DNA from: Pseudomonadota bacterium
Lineage (GTDB): Bacteria > Pseudomonadota > Gammaproteobacteria > Thiotrichales > Thiotrichaceae
DNA length: 64,000 bases
Reading direction: 5' to 3'
Assembly: GCA_002747435.1 (NCBI GenBank)
Contig: PDPH01000050.1
Span: forward strand, 1-64,000
Positions 20,114 through 30,685 of the stretch are shown piece after piece. A program made the translations under genes and the position numbers. The first letter of the stretch is position 1, and every line of letters begins with the position of its first letter. The notes below the pieces were generated by a model. That model was not told the DNA's origin. It was given only the letters and a program-made list of their open reading frames with translations, and ran no database searches.

Positions 20114-22615
20114 ATGAGCGAAAATCTCGTCATTGTCGAATCACCGGCAAAGGGCAAAACCATAAAAAAATATCTGGGCAAAAACTTTGAAGTACTGGCT
20201 TCCTACGGCCATGTCCGTGATCTCGTACCCAAAGAAGGTGCAGTCGATCCTGATCATGGCTATGCCATGAAATACGAAGTGATTGAGCGAAACCAGCGTC
20301 ATGTTGACGCCATCGCCAAAGCACTGAAAAAGGCTAGTACGCTTTATCTAGCGACGGATCCTGATCGTGAAGGCGAGGCTATTTCTTGGCATTTATACGA
20401 GCTATTACGCGAACGTGGCATATTGGAAGGCAAGCATGTATTTCGGGTTGTTTTTCACGAAATCACCCAGCGAGCTATCAAGGACGCCATACAGAACCCA
20501 CGCCAATTATCCAATGAGTTGATTGATGCCCAACAAGCACGACGTGCTTTGGATTATTTGGTGGGTTTTAACTTGTCCCCCCTGCTGTGGCGCAAAATAA
20601 AGCGTGGCCTTTCGGCTGGACGAGTACAAAGCCCTGCACTGCGCATGATTGTTGAACGTGAAGAAGAAATTGAGCGTTTTGTATCCCAAGAATACTGGAC
20701 ACTGACTGCATTTTTAGAAAAGCAACAACAGGTATTTACGGCTAAGCTACACACTTTAGATGGCAAACGCTTAGAACAGTTTGATATCAATCAAAGTGAA
20801 AACGCCCATAGCATCCGTGAACGCTTACTAGCAGCAGCAAAAGGTAAACTACAGGTTGACAAGATTGAGAAAAAGGAGCGCAAGCGCTACTCCGCAGCCC
20901 CTTTTACCACTTCCACCTTGCAACAAGAAGCTGTGCGCAAACTACGTTTTTCCTCGCAAAAAACCATGCGCACTGCCCAGCAACTGTATGAAGGCGTTGA
21001 TTTAGGCAGTGGCCCAGTCGGTTTGATCAGCTATATGCGTACTGACTCGGTTAGCTTGGCTGGCGAGGCCATCGCTGAATTACGTGAGCTGATTCAACAA
21101 CGTTATGGCGCGGATAAACTGCCGGAGTCACCCCGCCAATATAAAACCAAATCCAAAAACGCTCAGGAAGCACATGAAGCCATTCGCCCAACGTCTTGTA
21201 TGCGTATCCCTGAAGAAATACGCAGCTTTATGAATGAGGATCAATTCAAACTGTATCAATTGATCTGGCAGCGTACGGTTGCCTGCCAAATGATACATGC
21301 AACGATTGATACGGTTTCGGTCGATCTTAGTGCAGAAAAAGGCTGTTTTTTTCGTGCTACTGGCTCAACCATACGCTTTCCTGGCTTTCTCAGCGTCTAT
21401 GAAGAAGGTTTGGATGATCAAAAAGACGAAAAAGAGCCACCTTTACCCCCCTTAACAGAAGGCGAAGCAGTACCCTTAAACGATATAGAAGCCAAACAAC
21501 ACTTCACCGAACCGCCACCACGCTACTCGGAAGCCACCTTGGTCAAAATGCTGGAAGAATACGGCATTGGTCGCCCATCGACGTATGCCAGCATTATTTC
21601 TACCTTGCAAGCGCGTGAATATGCAGAGCTGGAACAACGGCGTTTTTTCCCGACAGATATTGGCCGTATTGTTAATAAATTTTTGACAGAGCACTTTAAT
21701 CGTTATGTGGACTATGAATTTACCGCTAACTTAGAAGATCAGCTTGACGAAATCTCGCGGGGTGAAAAAGACAGGATTCCTGTACTGGATCAGTTCTGGC
21801 AGCCTTTTAGCGAGCTAATTGATGACAAAATGGAAAGTGTGCAACGCAGCGAAGTGTTGCAAGCCCGCGAAATTGGCACTGACCCTAAGAGCGGTAAGCC
21901 AATTTCAGTACGCATGGGACGCTACGGACCTTTTGTGCAAATTGGCAGCCGTGATGACGAGGATAAACCTGTATTTGCCAGCCTACGCCCAGGCATGAAA
22001 ATGGACACTGTCACCCTAGAAGATGCACTGGAATTATTCAAACTACCACGAACTCTGGGTGAAACTGAGGAAGGTGAGTCAATCAGTGTCAATATTGGCC
22101 GCTTTGGTCCTTATGTGCGTTTTGGAAACAAATTTGCCTCTTTGAAAAAAGAGGATGATCCCTATTCGATTACACGAGAACGCGCTTTAGAGCTGATTGC
22201 AGCAAAGAAAGCTGCCGATCTGGAAAAAATCATTCAGGACTTTGGTGATGGTTTACAAATCCTCAAAGGCCGTTGGGGGCCCTTTGTTGTCAAAGGTAAA
22301 ATCAAAGCACGTCTTCCCAAAGAACGTGACCCCACGACGGTGACTCAGGAAGAAGCTGCTGAGCTGATTGTACAGGCCACACCTGCTAAAAAGAGCAAAG
22401 CCAAAGCGAGCAAAGAAAAGGCAAAAGCAGCAACAAACCCCGAAAGCGACTCAAAAGCAGCAAGCAAGACCAAGACAAGCCAAACCAAAGCTAAACCCAA
22501 AACCAGTAGCACTCGCACCAAGAAAACCACTAGTAGCAAAAAAAGTACAACGGCTTCAACTAAAAAAAAGCCCCCAAAAACAGCGGGGGATAAGGGTGAT
22601 AAAATGGAAAGCTAG
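20114..22615 (+). CDS. topA: DNA topoisomerase I
   Basis: 833 residues. Relaxes negative supercoils by a type IA mechanism. The Toprim domain starts at the N-terminus with ESPAKGKTI (8-16) and has ATDPDREGEA for metal binding. The active-site tyrosine is Y307 in SYMRTDS. The C-terminal part differs from E. coli TopA: no CxxC zinc fingers are present. Instead there are three glycine/aromatic repeats (MGRYGPFVQIG about 597, IGRFGPYVRFG about 663, KGRWGPFVVKG about 719), the Toprim C-terminal repeat type, and a tail of about 70 residues rich in Lys, Ser and Thr. Such tails speed processive relaxation in actinobacterial enzymes; the same role here is inferred. Confidence 0.97.
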   Translation: MSENLVIVESPAKGKTIKKYLGKNFEVLASYGHVRDLVPKEGAVDPDHGYAMKYEVIERNQRHVDAIAKALKKASTLYLATDPDREGEAISWHLYELLRERGILEGKHVFRVVFHEITQRAIKDAIQNPRQLSNELIDAQQARRALDYLVGFNLSPLLWRKIKRGLSAGRVQSPALRMIVEREEEIERFVSQEYWTLTAFLEKQQQVFTAKLHTLDGKRLEQFDINQSENAHSIRERLLAAAKGKLQVDKIEKKERKRYSAAPFTTSTLQQEAVRKLRFSSQKTMRTAQQLYEGVDLGSGPVGLISYMRTDSVSLAGEAIAELRELIQQRYGADKLPESPRQYKTKSKNAQEAHEAIRPTSCMRIPEEIRSFMNEDQFKLYQLIWQRTVACQMIHATIDTVSVDLSAEKGCFFRATGSTIRFPGFLSVYEEGLDDQKDEKEPPLPPLTEGEAVPLNDIEAKQHFTEPPPRYSEATLVKMLEEYGIGRPSTYASIISTLQAREYAELEQRRFFPTDIGRIVNKFLTEHFNRYVDYEFTANLEDQLDEISRGEKDRIPVLDQFWQPFSELIDDKMESVQRSEVLQAREIGTDPKSGKPISVRMGRYGPFVQIGSRDDEDKPVFASLRPGMKMDTVTLEDALELFKLPRTLGETEEGESISVNIGRFGPYVRFGNKFASLKKEDDPYSITRERALELIAAKKAADLEKIIQDFGDGLQILKGRWGPFVVKGKIKARLPKERDPTTVTQEEAAELIVQATPAKKSKAKASKEKAKAATNPESDSKAASKTKTSQTKAKPKTSSTRTKKTTSSKKSTTASTKKKPPKTAGDKGDKMES

Positions 22616-22627
22616 GGAAGTTAAACT

Positions 22628-23188
22628 ATGCAAGTCACACAGACGCTACACACTGCGCTTGAGACTATCAGACGGGGGGGGATCTTGGCCTACCCAACAG
22701 AGGCAGTTTTTGGTTTGGGTTGTGATCCAGCCAATACCCACGCTGTCCAACGCTTGCTGGCCTTAAAACAACGTCCTGCCGATAAAGGACTCATCCTGAT
22801 TGCGGCTGATCTAGCTCAACTGAGTGATTATTTACAACCACTGAATAACGAGCTGCGCGAACGTGTTCAGGCCACTTGGCCAGAACCTATCACTTGGCTG
22901 CTGCCCGTCAAACCCGAAGTATCGCCGCTAATACGCGGTTATCACGACAGTTTAGCTGTACGCGTTAGTACACATCCGGTCTGTCATGAACTCTGCACGC
23001 AGTTAGGTCATCCACTAATCTCAAGTAGTGCTAATCTCGCAGAGCAAGCACCCGCCCGCGATCTGATAAGTTTACAAACTTATTTTGGTCAGCAATTGGA
23101 TTGTATTCTGGACTTGCCTTTAGGTGGACGTGACAAACCTAGTGAAATTCGGGATGCTCGTACCGGCGAAATAATACGACCTGCCTGA
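22628..23188 (+). CDS. tsaC: threonylcarbamoyl-AMP synthase
   Basis: 186 residues, YrdC/Sua5 fold without the extra C-terminal Sua5 domain. Makes threonylcarbamoyl-AMP from threonine, bicarbonate and ATP for the t6A37 modification of ANN-decoding tRNAs. The YPTEAVFGLGCDP motif (23-35), KQRPADKGL and SSANLA are present. An uninterrupted run of eight G residues (22674-22681) lies in codons 16-18, an unusual spot prone to replication slippage or sequencing error. The gene follows topA by 12 bases and converges with hslR. Confidence 0.95.
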   Translation: MQVTQTLHTALETIRRGGILAYPTEAVFGLGCDPANTHAVQRLLALKQRPADKGLILIAADLAQLSDYLQPLNNELRERVQATWPEPITWLLPVKPEVSPLIRGYHDSLAVRVSTHPVCHELCTQLGHPLISSSANLAEQAPARDLISLQTYFGQQLDCILDLPLGGRDKPSEIRDARTGEIIRPA

Positions 23189-23214
23189 AACAAGCTGGGT
23201 CAACATAATTCAGC

Positions 23215-23631
23215 TCACCAATTACTTTTAAAGGCTTCCAGCTTGCGCCTTTCGCGTTTATCAGGTTTGCCTACCGGCACACTCACACCATGCAAACGCC
23301 GCATTTCAATTTGTTGCTCACGTTGTTCGCGCTGATGCTCATCTTCTTGATAAAGCAAGCTAGCCTCTTTAGCTGGACGGCGCTTGTCATTCAAACCCAA
23401 AACGGTTAACCGCCAAGTATCAAGTCCTTTACGAATACGCAATTCATCACCCACTCGAATGGAACGTGATGGCTTTACCCGCTCACCATTCACATGTACG
23501 TGTCCCCCATTGACCGCTTCAACAGCCAATGGACGAGTTTTAAAAAAACGGGCTGCCCACAACCATTTATCCAAACGCAGCTCGCTTAAGCCTTCCACTG
23601 TAGAGGCCATTCTACTACCCGGCTTTCCCAT
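23215..23631 (-). CDS. hslR: Hsp15-type S4-domain heat-shock protein
   Basis: 138 residues. The S4 RNA-binding domain covers about 15-80 (LRLDKWLWAARFFKTRP then GGHVHVNGERVKPS). The basic C-terminal tail is typical of Hsp15, which rescues 50S subunits carrying peptidyl-tRNA. The first ATG has a GAGG site four bases upstream. A second start at 23610 is also possible and would be closer to the E. coli N-terminus. Either way it overlaps the end of ycgN. No heat-shock promoter is visible directly upstream. Confidence 0.92.
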   Translation of the reverse strand: MGKPGSRMASTVEGLSELRLDKWLWAARFFKTRPLAVEAVNGGHVHVNGERVKPSRSIRVGDELRIRKGLDTWRLTVLGLNDKRRPAKEASLLYQEDEHQREQREQQIEMRRLHGVSVPVGKPDKRERRKLEAFKSNW

Positions 23632-24068
23632 TCTTCCTCATGAACTTGATTACTATAAACAAAACGCCCTAATGCAGATTGTTTGGCAGTATGCACCGTC
23701 TCTCGGCTATCTGACAATAAATAATGCCAAGCAGGTAAGTCCTTACCTTCATGCAATAAGCGATAAGCACAACTAGGTGGCATCCAATAAAGAGCTTCCA
23801 GATTATGTGGACTCAGTTGCACACAATCAGGCATTAACTCAGCACGACACTCATAAGCACGACAATGGCAAGTGCCTTGTTCTAACAAATCACAAGCAAT
23901 ATCTGTGTAGTAAACCGTACTATCTTGCTCGTCCTGCAACTTATTCATACAACAACGCGCACACCCATCACACAGCGCTTCCCACTCTTCTGTTGTCATT
24001 CGATCCAGTGGTTTAGCTTGCCACCAAGGTAAGTCGTTTGATGCTGGTTGTTCCGTTTTAGGGTTCAT
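23586..24068 (-). CDS. ycgN: YcgN-type cysteine-cluster protein (UPF0260)
   Basis: 160 residues. Conserved cysteines lie in CDGCARCC (about 33-40), CDLLEQGTCHCRAYECR (about 58-74) and one further at about 82 (DCVQL), matching the zinc/iron-binding YkgJ/YcgN family. The WEALCDGCARCC motif and the length fit UPF0260. Function is unknown. The start overlaps the preceding lipoprotein stop by four bases, and the end overlaps hslR by 46 bases, so the three form one unit. Confidence 0.9.
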   Translation of the reverse strand: MNPKTEQPASNDLPWWQAKPLDRMTTEEWEALCDGCARCCMNKLQDEQDSTVYYTDIACDLLEQGTCHCRAYECRAELMPDCVQLSPHNLEALYWMPPSCAYRLLHEGKDLPAWHYLLSDSRETVHTAKQSALGRFVYSNQVHEEEWESRVVEWPLQWKA

Positions 24069-24733
24069 CTTATTTCCCCCGCACCTTGCTTAAGCAGACG
24101 TTGCTTTAAAGCAGCATAATCTTTGACAGCGCTATAATGAAATACATCACGTCCATCATCATTCAATAACAAAACCAAACCTTTGTCAGGATAAAACCAA
24201 TAAGTAGTCTTGTCCGTTACAGCGACCTTATCCTGCGGCTCACCAAAATGCTTAATAATAATGTCAGCGGTATAATCCGCCACAGGTATATAAATCAGGT
24301 ACTTTATTGGCAGAGTATTCGCTATTTTTACATTATCTTCTGACAATGACAGTTTCCAAGCGCCACTGCGCTGTGGTTTTCGCTCTATTTGCTCATCTGC
24401 AAACTTTTGCAATTGTTGCTCAGAGGCATCCAACTCAGCAATCAGACGGGCTTCAAATAGCCCTAAGCGCCTACGACCGAAATAGGCTTCCAACATGCTA
24501 TCACCAGGTGCAGTTACAAAAACGGCTAATTCGGGAAAATGCTGCAAACTATTGATTAGCTCTTTTAAGGTTGTCTTGCCAATCTCCCAATGGAACACTT
24601 GGGTATAACCCTCAGCACTTGTGCTAATTTGCCAAGGTAGATTATCTGGCGTTTTGCCAGCCTCTTTATCACAAGCAACCAAACCTGCCGTGACAGCTAA
24701 TAGGCAACTTGCAAAAATGGGTAAAACTCTCAT
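24065..24733 (-). CDS. putative lipoprotein of unknown function
   Basis: 222 residues when started at the ATG at 24733. This has an AAGGA site and gives a lipoprotein signal with lipobox GLVAC (C22). The longer reading upstream runs into dapB and is rejected. The mature protein is mixed alpha/beta with a FHWEIGKTTLKELINSLQHF segment and an HFGEPQDK stretch near the C-terminus that resembles outer-membrane assembly (SmpA/BamE-like) lipoproteins. That resemblance is weak and I do not assign a family. It is cotranscribed with ycgN (four-base overlap). Confidence 0.8.
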   Translation of the reverse strand: MRVLPIFASCLLAVTAGLVACDKEAGKTPDNLPWQISTSAEGYTQVFHWEIGKTTLKELINSLQHFPELAVFVTAPGDSMLEAYFGRRRLGLFEARLIAELDASEQQLQKFADEQIERKPQRSGAWKLSLSEDNVKIANTLPIKYLIYIPVADYTADIIIKHFGEPQDKVAVTDKTTYWFYPDKGLVLLLNDDGRDVFHYSAVKDYAALKQRLLKQGAGEIR

Positions 24734-24788
24734 TATAAATCCTTGTTCACTCAATGCCGTGTTGGCAAACCCCAAATCCCGACAATGC

Positions 24789-25619
<831 letters not shown>

Positions 25620-25637
25620 TTAGAATCAGTATAGGAT

Positions 25638-26792
25638 TTACTCAACTTTGTCTGAACCGAAAATGTCATGTTTCACTTCATCAATAAAGCCTTTAGCCTT
25701 ATCCAACCAACTATGATGTTTGGGGCTGTGCCGCTTCCCGCCTTCATCCATAATGGTATCAAACTCTTCCAGTAACTCACGCTGCCGTTTAGTCAGGTTA
25801 ACCGGCGTCTCTACCACTGCCGTACAAATCAGGTCGCCCACACTGGCACTGCGCACCGACTTAACCCCTTTATTACGCAGGCGAAATTTCTTGCCACTTT
25901 GTGTTTCCGGTGGAATTTTCAAAGTGACTCTGCCATCCAGCGTTGGTACATCTAGCTCACCGCCCAAGGCTGCGGTGGTAAAGCGAATAGGTACTGTGCA
26001 ATACAAGTTATCGCCTTCACGAGAAAATAACTCATGTTCTTTAACCAGCACTTGAACATACAAGTCCCCTGCCGGACCACCATTAATACCCGCCTCGCCT
26101 TCACCAGACAAACGAATACGATCCCCTGTATCCACGCCCATCGGAATACGCACCGACAATGTACGATGCTCTTCAATACGCCCTTGACCGTGACAATCTT
26201 CACAAGGATCGGTAATCACTTTGCCTGTGCCGTGGCATTGTGGACAGGTTTGTTGGACAGAGAAGAAGCCCTGCTGCATACGTACCTGACCTTGGCCATT
26301 ACAGGTAGAACAAGTTTTAGGATGAGAACCTTTTTTCGCTCCAGAACCAGAGCAGGTTTTACAAGTCTGCAAGGAAGGCACACGGATATCGACTTCAGTA
26401 CCTGCAACTGCTTCCTCTAGGCTTAGCTCCAGATTATATTGCAGATCGCTACCGCGATAAGAGCGCGTACCCGAACGACTACGGGCGCTGCTACCGAAAA
26501 TATCACCGAAAATATCCTCAAAAATATCGCCGAAACCGCCACTCGCACCACCACCACGATGACCACCTTCTATACCAGCATGACCAAATTGATCATAAGC
26601 CGAGCGCTTGCCGGAGTCAGACAAAATTTCATAGGCCTCTTTAATCTCTTTGAATTTCAATTCAGCGCCGGCATCACCCGGATTACGATCAGGATGGTAC
26701 TTCATAGCAAGGCGGCGGAAAGAGGTTTTTAGCTCAGCATCAGTGGCATTTCGCTGCACCCCTAGGACTTCATAATAATCCCGCTTGGACAT
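25638..26792 (-). CDS. dnaJ: chaperone DnaJ
   Basis: 384 residues. Co-chaperone that delivers clients to DnaK and stimulates its ATPase. The J domain is at 1-70 with HPD near 33-35. A Gly/Phe-rich linker follows (about 75-120). Four CxxCxGxG zinc repeats lie at about 148-215 ([32 protein letters not shown]). The C-terminal substrate-binding domains are complete. It is separated from dnaK by 120 bases containing a hairpin with a T tract. Confidence 0.98.
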   Translation of the reverse strand: MSKRDYYEVLGVQRNATDAELKTSFRRLAMKYHPDRNPGDAGAELKFKEIKEAYEILSDSGKRSAYDQFGHAGIEGGHRGGGASGGFGDIFEDIFGDIFGSSARSRSGTRSYRGSDLQYNLELSLEEAVAGTEVDIRVPSLQTCKTCSGSGAKKGSHPKTCSTCNGQGQVRMQQGFFSVQQTCPQCHGTGKVITDPCEDCHGQGRIEEHRTLSVRIPMGVDTGDRIRLSGEGEAGINGGPAGDLYVQVLVKEHELFSREGDNLYCTVPIRFTTAALGGELDVPTLDGRVTLKIPPETQSGKKFRLRNKGVKSVRSASVGDLICTAVVETPVNLTKRQRELLEEFDTIMDEGGKRHSPKHHSWLDKAKGFIDEVKHDIFGSDKVE

Positions 26793-26848
26793 AAACTGAT
26801 TTCCTCAGAAAATCGCTCAATTGATCGGCCAAATAGCCATTAGTCATA

Positions 26849-26887
26849 CAAAAAGTAGGCGCGACCACTCCAAGAGCGCCGCGCCTA
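26849..26887 (-). terminator. terminator or attenuator between dnaK and dnaJ
   Basis: On the minus strand, TAGGCGCG (26887-26880) and CGCGCCTA (26863-26856) pair around a 16-base loop, followed by C and TTTTT (26854-26850). It lies in the gap between dnaK and dnaJ. It could partly stop transcription, giving more dnaK than dnaJ mRNA, or protect the dnaK 3' end. Confidence 0.7.
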
Positions 26888-26912
26888 TAAAGATCAAGTT
26901 ACATCTGTGGAC

Positions 26913-28832
26913 TTATTTCTTATCATCCACTTCTTCAAACTCAGCATCTACAATATCATCATCGGCTGTTTTTGAACCGCCTGCTGTCTGCTGCTCGGCT
27001 GTTGTGCCGCCGTCGGCTCCAGCACCAGCCATTTTTTGCATCAGCTTACCAGAGGCTTCGCCTAAAGCTTCCGATTTACGCTCAATCACACCTTTATTGT
27101 CACCTTTTGCTGCCTCACGTAATTCGCTGATCAGGCTTTCAATATTGGCACGATCAGCACCATCGACTTTCTCACCATACTCTTTCAAAGATTTTTCAGT
27201 CGCATGAATCAGATTATCAGCTTGGTTACGTGCTTCAACCAGTTCGCGTTGCTTCTTGTCTTCCTCAGCATGGGCTTCGGCATCCTTGACCATGCGCTCA
27301 ACCTCAGTATCCGACAAGCCAGACGAAGCCTTGATCACGATAGACTGTTGCTTACCCGTCGCCTTATCTTTGGCGGATACATTCAGAATACCGTTAGCAT
27401 CAATATCAAAGTTTACTTCAATCTGTGGCATACCCCGTGGTGCAGGTGGAATATCTTGCAAATCGAAACGCCCCAAGGACTTATTGTCGCGCGCCATTTC
27501 ACGCTCACCCTGCAATACATGTACTGTTACCGCAGTTTGATTGTCATCTGCTGTTGAGAATACCTGACTCGCCTTGGTCGGAATCGTAGTATTCTTCTCA
27601 ATCAGCTTGGTCATTACGCCACCCAAAGTTTCAATACCCAGTGACAAGGGCGTTACATCCAATAACAAGATGTCTTTTACACCACCACTCAATACGCCAC
27701 CTTGGATAGCTGCCCCCACAGCCACCGCTTCGTCAGGATTGACATCCTTACGCGGCTCTTTGCCAAAGAAGTTCTTGACGGTTTCCTGAACTTTAGGCAT
27801 CCGTGTTTGACCACCGACCAAAATCACATCATTAATATCAGATGCACTCAAGCCAGCATCTTTCAGCGCTATTTTGCAAGGCTTAATAGTGCGTTCAATC
27901 AAATCATCAACCAGTGACTCCAATTTGGCACGGGTTACTTTGATATTCATATGCTTGGGACCGCTGGCATCTGCGGTAACATAAGGCAGATTCACATCCG
28001 TCTGTTGGCTAGAGGACAACTCAATCTTGGCTTTCTCAGCAGCTTCCTTCAAACGCTGCATCGCCAACGGATCACCTTTCAGATCAACGCCAGAGGACTT
28101 GCGGAATTCATCCACCAAATAATCCATCAGGCGATTATCGAAATCCTCCCCACCCAAAAACGTATCGCCATTGGTAGACAACACTTCAAACTGGGTTTCA
28201 CCATCCACATCAGCAATTTCAATCACCGATACGTCAAATGTACCGCCACCTAAATCATAAACGACAATTTTCCTGTCGCCAGCGGCTTTATCCATACCAT
28301 AAGCCAAGGCAGCCGCAGTAGGTTCATTAATAATACGCTTAACATCCAAACCAGCGATCTTACCCGCATCTTTAGTCGCTTGACGCTGTGAGTCATTGAA
28401 ATAAGCCGGTACAGTAATTACCGCTTCAGTGACTGACTCACCTAGATAATCTTCAGCGGTCTTTTTCATTTTCATTAAGACACGCGCAGATACTTCAGGT
28501 GGTGCCATTTTTTTGCCGCGCACATCAACCCAGGCATCACCATTGTCAGCTTTGACAATTTTGTAAGGTACTAATTTAATATCTTTTTGTACCGCATCTT
28601 CTTCAAAGCGACGTCCAATCAAACGCTTAACTGCGTATAGTGTATTTTCTGGATTAGTGACAGCTTGGCGCTTGGCAGCTTGACCAACCAATACTTCTTC
28701 GTCCATGAATGCAACCACAGAAGGAGTGGTGCGATCGCCTTCAGAATTTTCAATGACCTTAGGTTTATCACCCTCCATGACTGCAACACAGGAGTTGGTA
28801 GTACCTAGGTCAATACCAATAATTTTTCCCAT
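26913..28832 (-). CDS. dnaK: chaperone DnaK (Hsp70)
   Basis: 639 residues, full length. ATPase domain from [11 protein letters not shown] (5-15) through [15 protein letters not shown] (about 195-209). The hydrophobic interdomain linker reads [10 protein letters not shown] (about 387-396), then come the substrate-binding domain and helical lid. It ends in [11 protein letters not shown], the usual gammaproteobacterial tail. The start follows a GGAGAA site. The gap before it holds a sigma-32-like promoter, so dnaK can be transcribed independently of grpE. Confidence 0.98.
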   Translation of the reverse strand: MGKIIGIDLGTTNSCVAVMEGDKPKVIENSEGDRTTPSVVAFMDEEVLVGQAAKRQAVTNPENTLYAVKRLIGRRFEEDAVQKDIKLVPYKIVKADNGDAWVDVRGKKMAPPEVSARVLMKMKKTAEDYLGESVTEAVITVPAYFNDSQRQATKDAGKIAGLDVKRIINEPTAAALAYGMDKAAGDRKIVVYDLGGGTFDVSVIEIADVDGETQFEVLSTNGDTFLGGEDFDNRLMDYLVDEFRKSSGVDLKGDPLAMQRLKEAAEKAKIELSSSQQTDVNLPYVTADASGPKHMNIKVTRAKLESLVDDLIERTIKPCKIALKDAGLSASDINDVILVGGQTRMPKVQETVKNFFGKEPRKDVNPDEAVAVGAAIQGGVLSGGVKDILLLDVTPLSLGIETLGGVMTKLIEKNTTIPTKASQVFSTADDNQTAVTVHVLQGEREMARDNKSLGRFDLQDIPPAPRGMPQIEVNFDIDANGILNVSAKDKATGKQQSIVIKASSGLSDTEVERMVKDAEAHAEEDKKQRELVEARNQADNLIHATEKSLKEYGEKVDGADRANIESLISELREAAKGDNKGVIERKSEALGEASGKLMQKMAGAGADGGTTAEQQTAGGSKTADDDIVDAEFEEVDDKK

Positions 28833-28907
28833 AATCTTTGTTCTCCAGAATACTTTATCTGCTGAGTAAATTGCTTCAGAGCTTTATTAGCTTTATCTTG
28901 CAGACTT

Positions 28908-28935
28908 AAATTGGGTCAATTTAACGCTTTTCAAG
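28908..28935 (-). promoter_or_regulatory. sigma-32-like heat-shock promoter of dnaK
   Basis: The minus strand has CTTGAA (28935-28930), a 14-base spacer and CCCAATTT (28915-28908). This is close to the sigma-32 consensus (CTTGAA, 13-15 bases, CCCCATnT). The predicted start site gives a leader of about 70 bases before dnaK. Confidence 0.65.
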
Positions 28936-28967
28936 CACTAATCCTTCAAAATAGGCCAGCAATAGCA

Positions 28968-29564
28968 TTATTTTTTACACACCATCACCATAGCTGGACG
29001 CACTACACGTCCATTTAAGGTATAACCTTTCTGCATGACCGCCATAACCATATTATTGTCATAGTCAGGGCTAGCCTGCATGCCCATTGCTTGATGCAGT
29101 TCAGGATTAAACGGCTGTCCTAATGGGTCAACGACTTCGATATTGAATTTATCCATCACTGTCTGGAACTGCTTCAAAGTCAGTTCGATACCTTCACGAA
29201 TCTGCCCCAGATCACCTTCAGCTTGCAGCCCCATTTCTAGGCTATCTTTGACAGGTAAGAGGTTTTCGACAAAACGTTGCACTGCATATTTATGCGCATC
29301 TTCGACTTGCTTCTCGCAACGTCGCCGCTGATTCTCTATATCTGCCTTTAGCCGCAGTATCTGTTCACAATGCTCATTCGCTTTAGCTTCGGCCGCTTCT
29401 AACTGGCCTTGCAAGGCGACAACGTCTACATCTACGGCTTCACCTTGTTCAGACGCTGGCTCAAGGTTTTCATCCTGCACAGAATCTTGAGTAGGGGTCG
29501 TAGTCTCCTGTTCTGCTGCATGGCTCTGCTCTTCTTTCATTTGCTTATCATCTGCGGGGTTCAT
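28968..29564 (-). CDS. grpE: nucleotide exchange factor GrpE
   Basis: 198 residues from the ATG at 29564, chosen because GGAG lies nine bases upstream. A start 17 codons earlier is possible but adds residues not typical of GrpE. The acidic, disordered N-terminus (about 1-45) leads to the long dimer-forming helix (about 45-105). The C-terminal beta wing contains the ELHQAMG and KGYTLNGRVVRPAMV motifs. GrpE releases ADP from DnaK. It is first in the grpE-dnaK-dnaJ series with a sigma-32-like promoter upstream. Confidence 0.96.
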   Translation of the reverse strand: MNPADDKQMKEEQSHAAEQETTTPTQDSVQDENLEPASEQGEAVDVDVVALQGQLEAAEAKANEHCEQILRLKADIENQRRRCEKQVEDAHKYAVQRFVENLLPVKDSLEMGLQAEGDLGQIREGIELTLKQFQTVMDKFNIEVVDPLGQPFNPELHQAMGMQASPDYDNNMVMAVMQKGYTLNGRVVRPAMVMVCKK

Positions 29565-29625
29565 CTTGGGTCTCCAAAATCCTTGTCTCACAGCAATACC
29601 GCCTTCATGTTTCAATCGCTTGAAT

Positions 29626-29654
29626 GAGATAAGGGTTAATCAGAAAAATTCAAG
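29626..29654 (-). promoter_or_regulatory. sigma-32-like heat-shock promoter of grpE
   Basis: On the minus strand CTTGAA (29654-29649), a 13-base spacer and CCCTTATC (29635-29628) resemble the sigma-32 consensus. The predicted transcript would have a leader of about 55 bases before grpE. Confidence 0.62.
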
Positions 29655-29710
29655 GCTGGCTAGCACAAAAATTATCAGAAAATAGCAAGAATTTTACCCA
29701 AATAATCTCA

Positions 29711-30652
29711 TCACAAACGCCGCAATTCACGTGGCAAAACAAACGATACATTTTCTGTAATGCCCGCATTTTGTATGTGTACTGAACGCACGCCCAATTG
29801 TTTCAAATGATTAATCACACCTGCCACCAAAATTTCTGGTGCAGAAGCCCCAGCAGTTAAACCTATATGCTCAACCCCTTCCAACCACTCCGAACGAATA
29901 TCGCTAGCATCATCAATCAAATAAGCGAGTGTATCGCGCTTTTCTGCTATTTCACGTAAACGATTGGAATTAGAACTATTGGGAGAGCCAACCACTAATA
30001 CCAAATCGCAACTATCCGCTAATTGCTTCAGCGCATCCTGACGGTTTTGAGTCGCATAGCAAATATCATCCTTTTTGGGGCCAATGATTGCGGGAAAACG
30101 CTCACGTAAGGCATCAATAACAATAGAGGCATCATCAACCGACAAAGTCGTTTGCGTCACAAAAGCCAACTTTTCAGGATTATCCACTTGGAGCTGTGCC
30201 ACTTCCTCTGGCGAATCCACCCGATAAATACGGCCACCATGGCGTGTCTCATACTGCCCCATAGTGCCTTCTACTTCTGGATGATTTTTGTGACCAATCA
30301 GAATAGTCTCGCGCCCCTCGCGGCTATAACGTGTCACTTCGACATGCACCTTGGTCACCAAAGGACAAGTCGCATCAAACACTTTTAACTGCCGACGTGC
30401 AGCCTCGTCTTGCACAGTACGCGAAACACCGTGAGCACTGAAAATCACCGTAGCACCATCAGGTACTTCATCCAGCTCTTTTACAAAAATAGCGCCTTTT
30501 TCTCGCAAATTATTCACTACAAAACGGTTATGCACTACTTCGTGGCGTACATAAATAGGTGCACCCAAAACTTCTAGGGCACGATCAACAATCTCAATAG
30601 CACGATCAACACCAGCGCAAAAACCTCTGGGATTAGCGAGAGTGACTTGCAT
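29711..30652 (-). CDS. ispH: 4-hydroxy-3-methylbut-2-enyl diphosphate reductase
   Basis: 313 residues. Last enzyme of the MEP isoprenoid pathway, producing IPP and DMAPP with a [4Fe-4S] cluster. The three cluster cysteines are in RGFCAGV (C12), [11 protein letters not shown] (about 96) and CYATQNRQ (about 198). The catalytic glutamate is in the region VTQTTLS / VEGT (about 126). Substrate-binding [11 protein letters not shown] is present. Length is normal. Upstream lies the small DUF3301 gene in the same direction. Confidence 0.97.
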   Translation of the reverse strand: MQVTLANPRGFCAGVDRAIEIVDRALEVLGAPIYVRHEVVHNRFVVNNLREKGAIFVKELDEVPDGATVIFSAHGVSRTVQDEAARRQLKVFDATCPLVTKVHVEVTRYSREGRETILIGHKNHPEVEGTMGQYETRHGGRIYRVDSPEEVAQLQVDNPEKLAFVTQTTLSVDDASIVIDALRERFPAIIGPKKDDICYATQNRQDALKQLADSCDLVLVVGSPNSSNSNRLREIAEKRDTLAYLIDDASDIRSEWLEGVEHIGLTAGASAPEILVAGVINHLKQLGVRSVHIQNAGITENVSFVLPRELRRL

Positions 30653-30685
30653 AAATGCTTACTACCTCATTTGAAACACTGAATA

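Noticed and set aside
22345..22539. Hydrophobic minus-strand frame (Leu/Val/Ala) opposite the topA tail
   Set aside because: It is the direct reverse of the lysine-rich TopA tail; apparent membrane segments are an artefact of the AAG/AAA codons read backwards.
25720..26732. Several plus-strand open frames opposite dnaJ
   Set aside because: They mirror the conserved dnaJ coding sequence, encode Thr-rich low-complexity strings and have no independent support.
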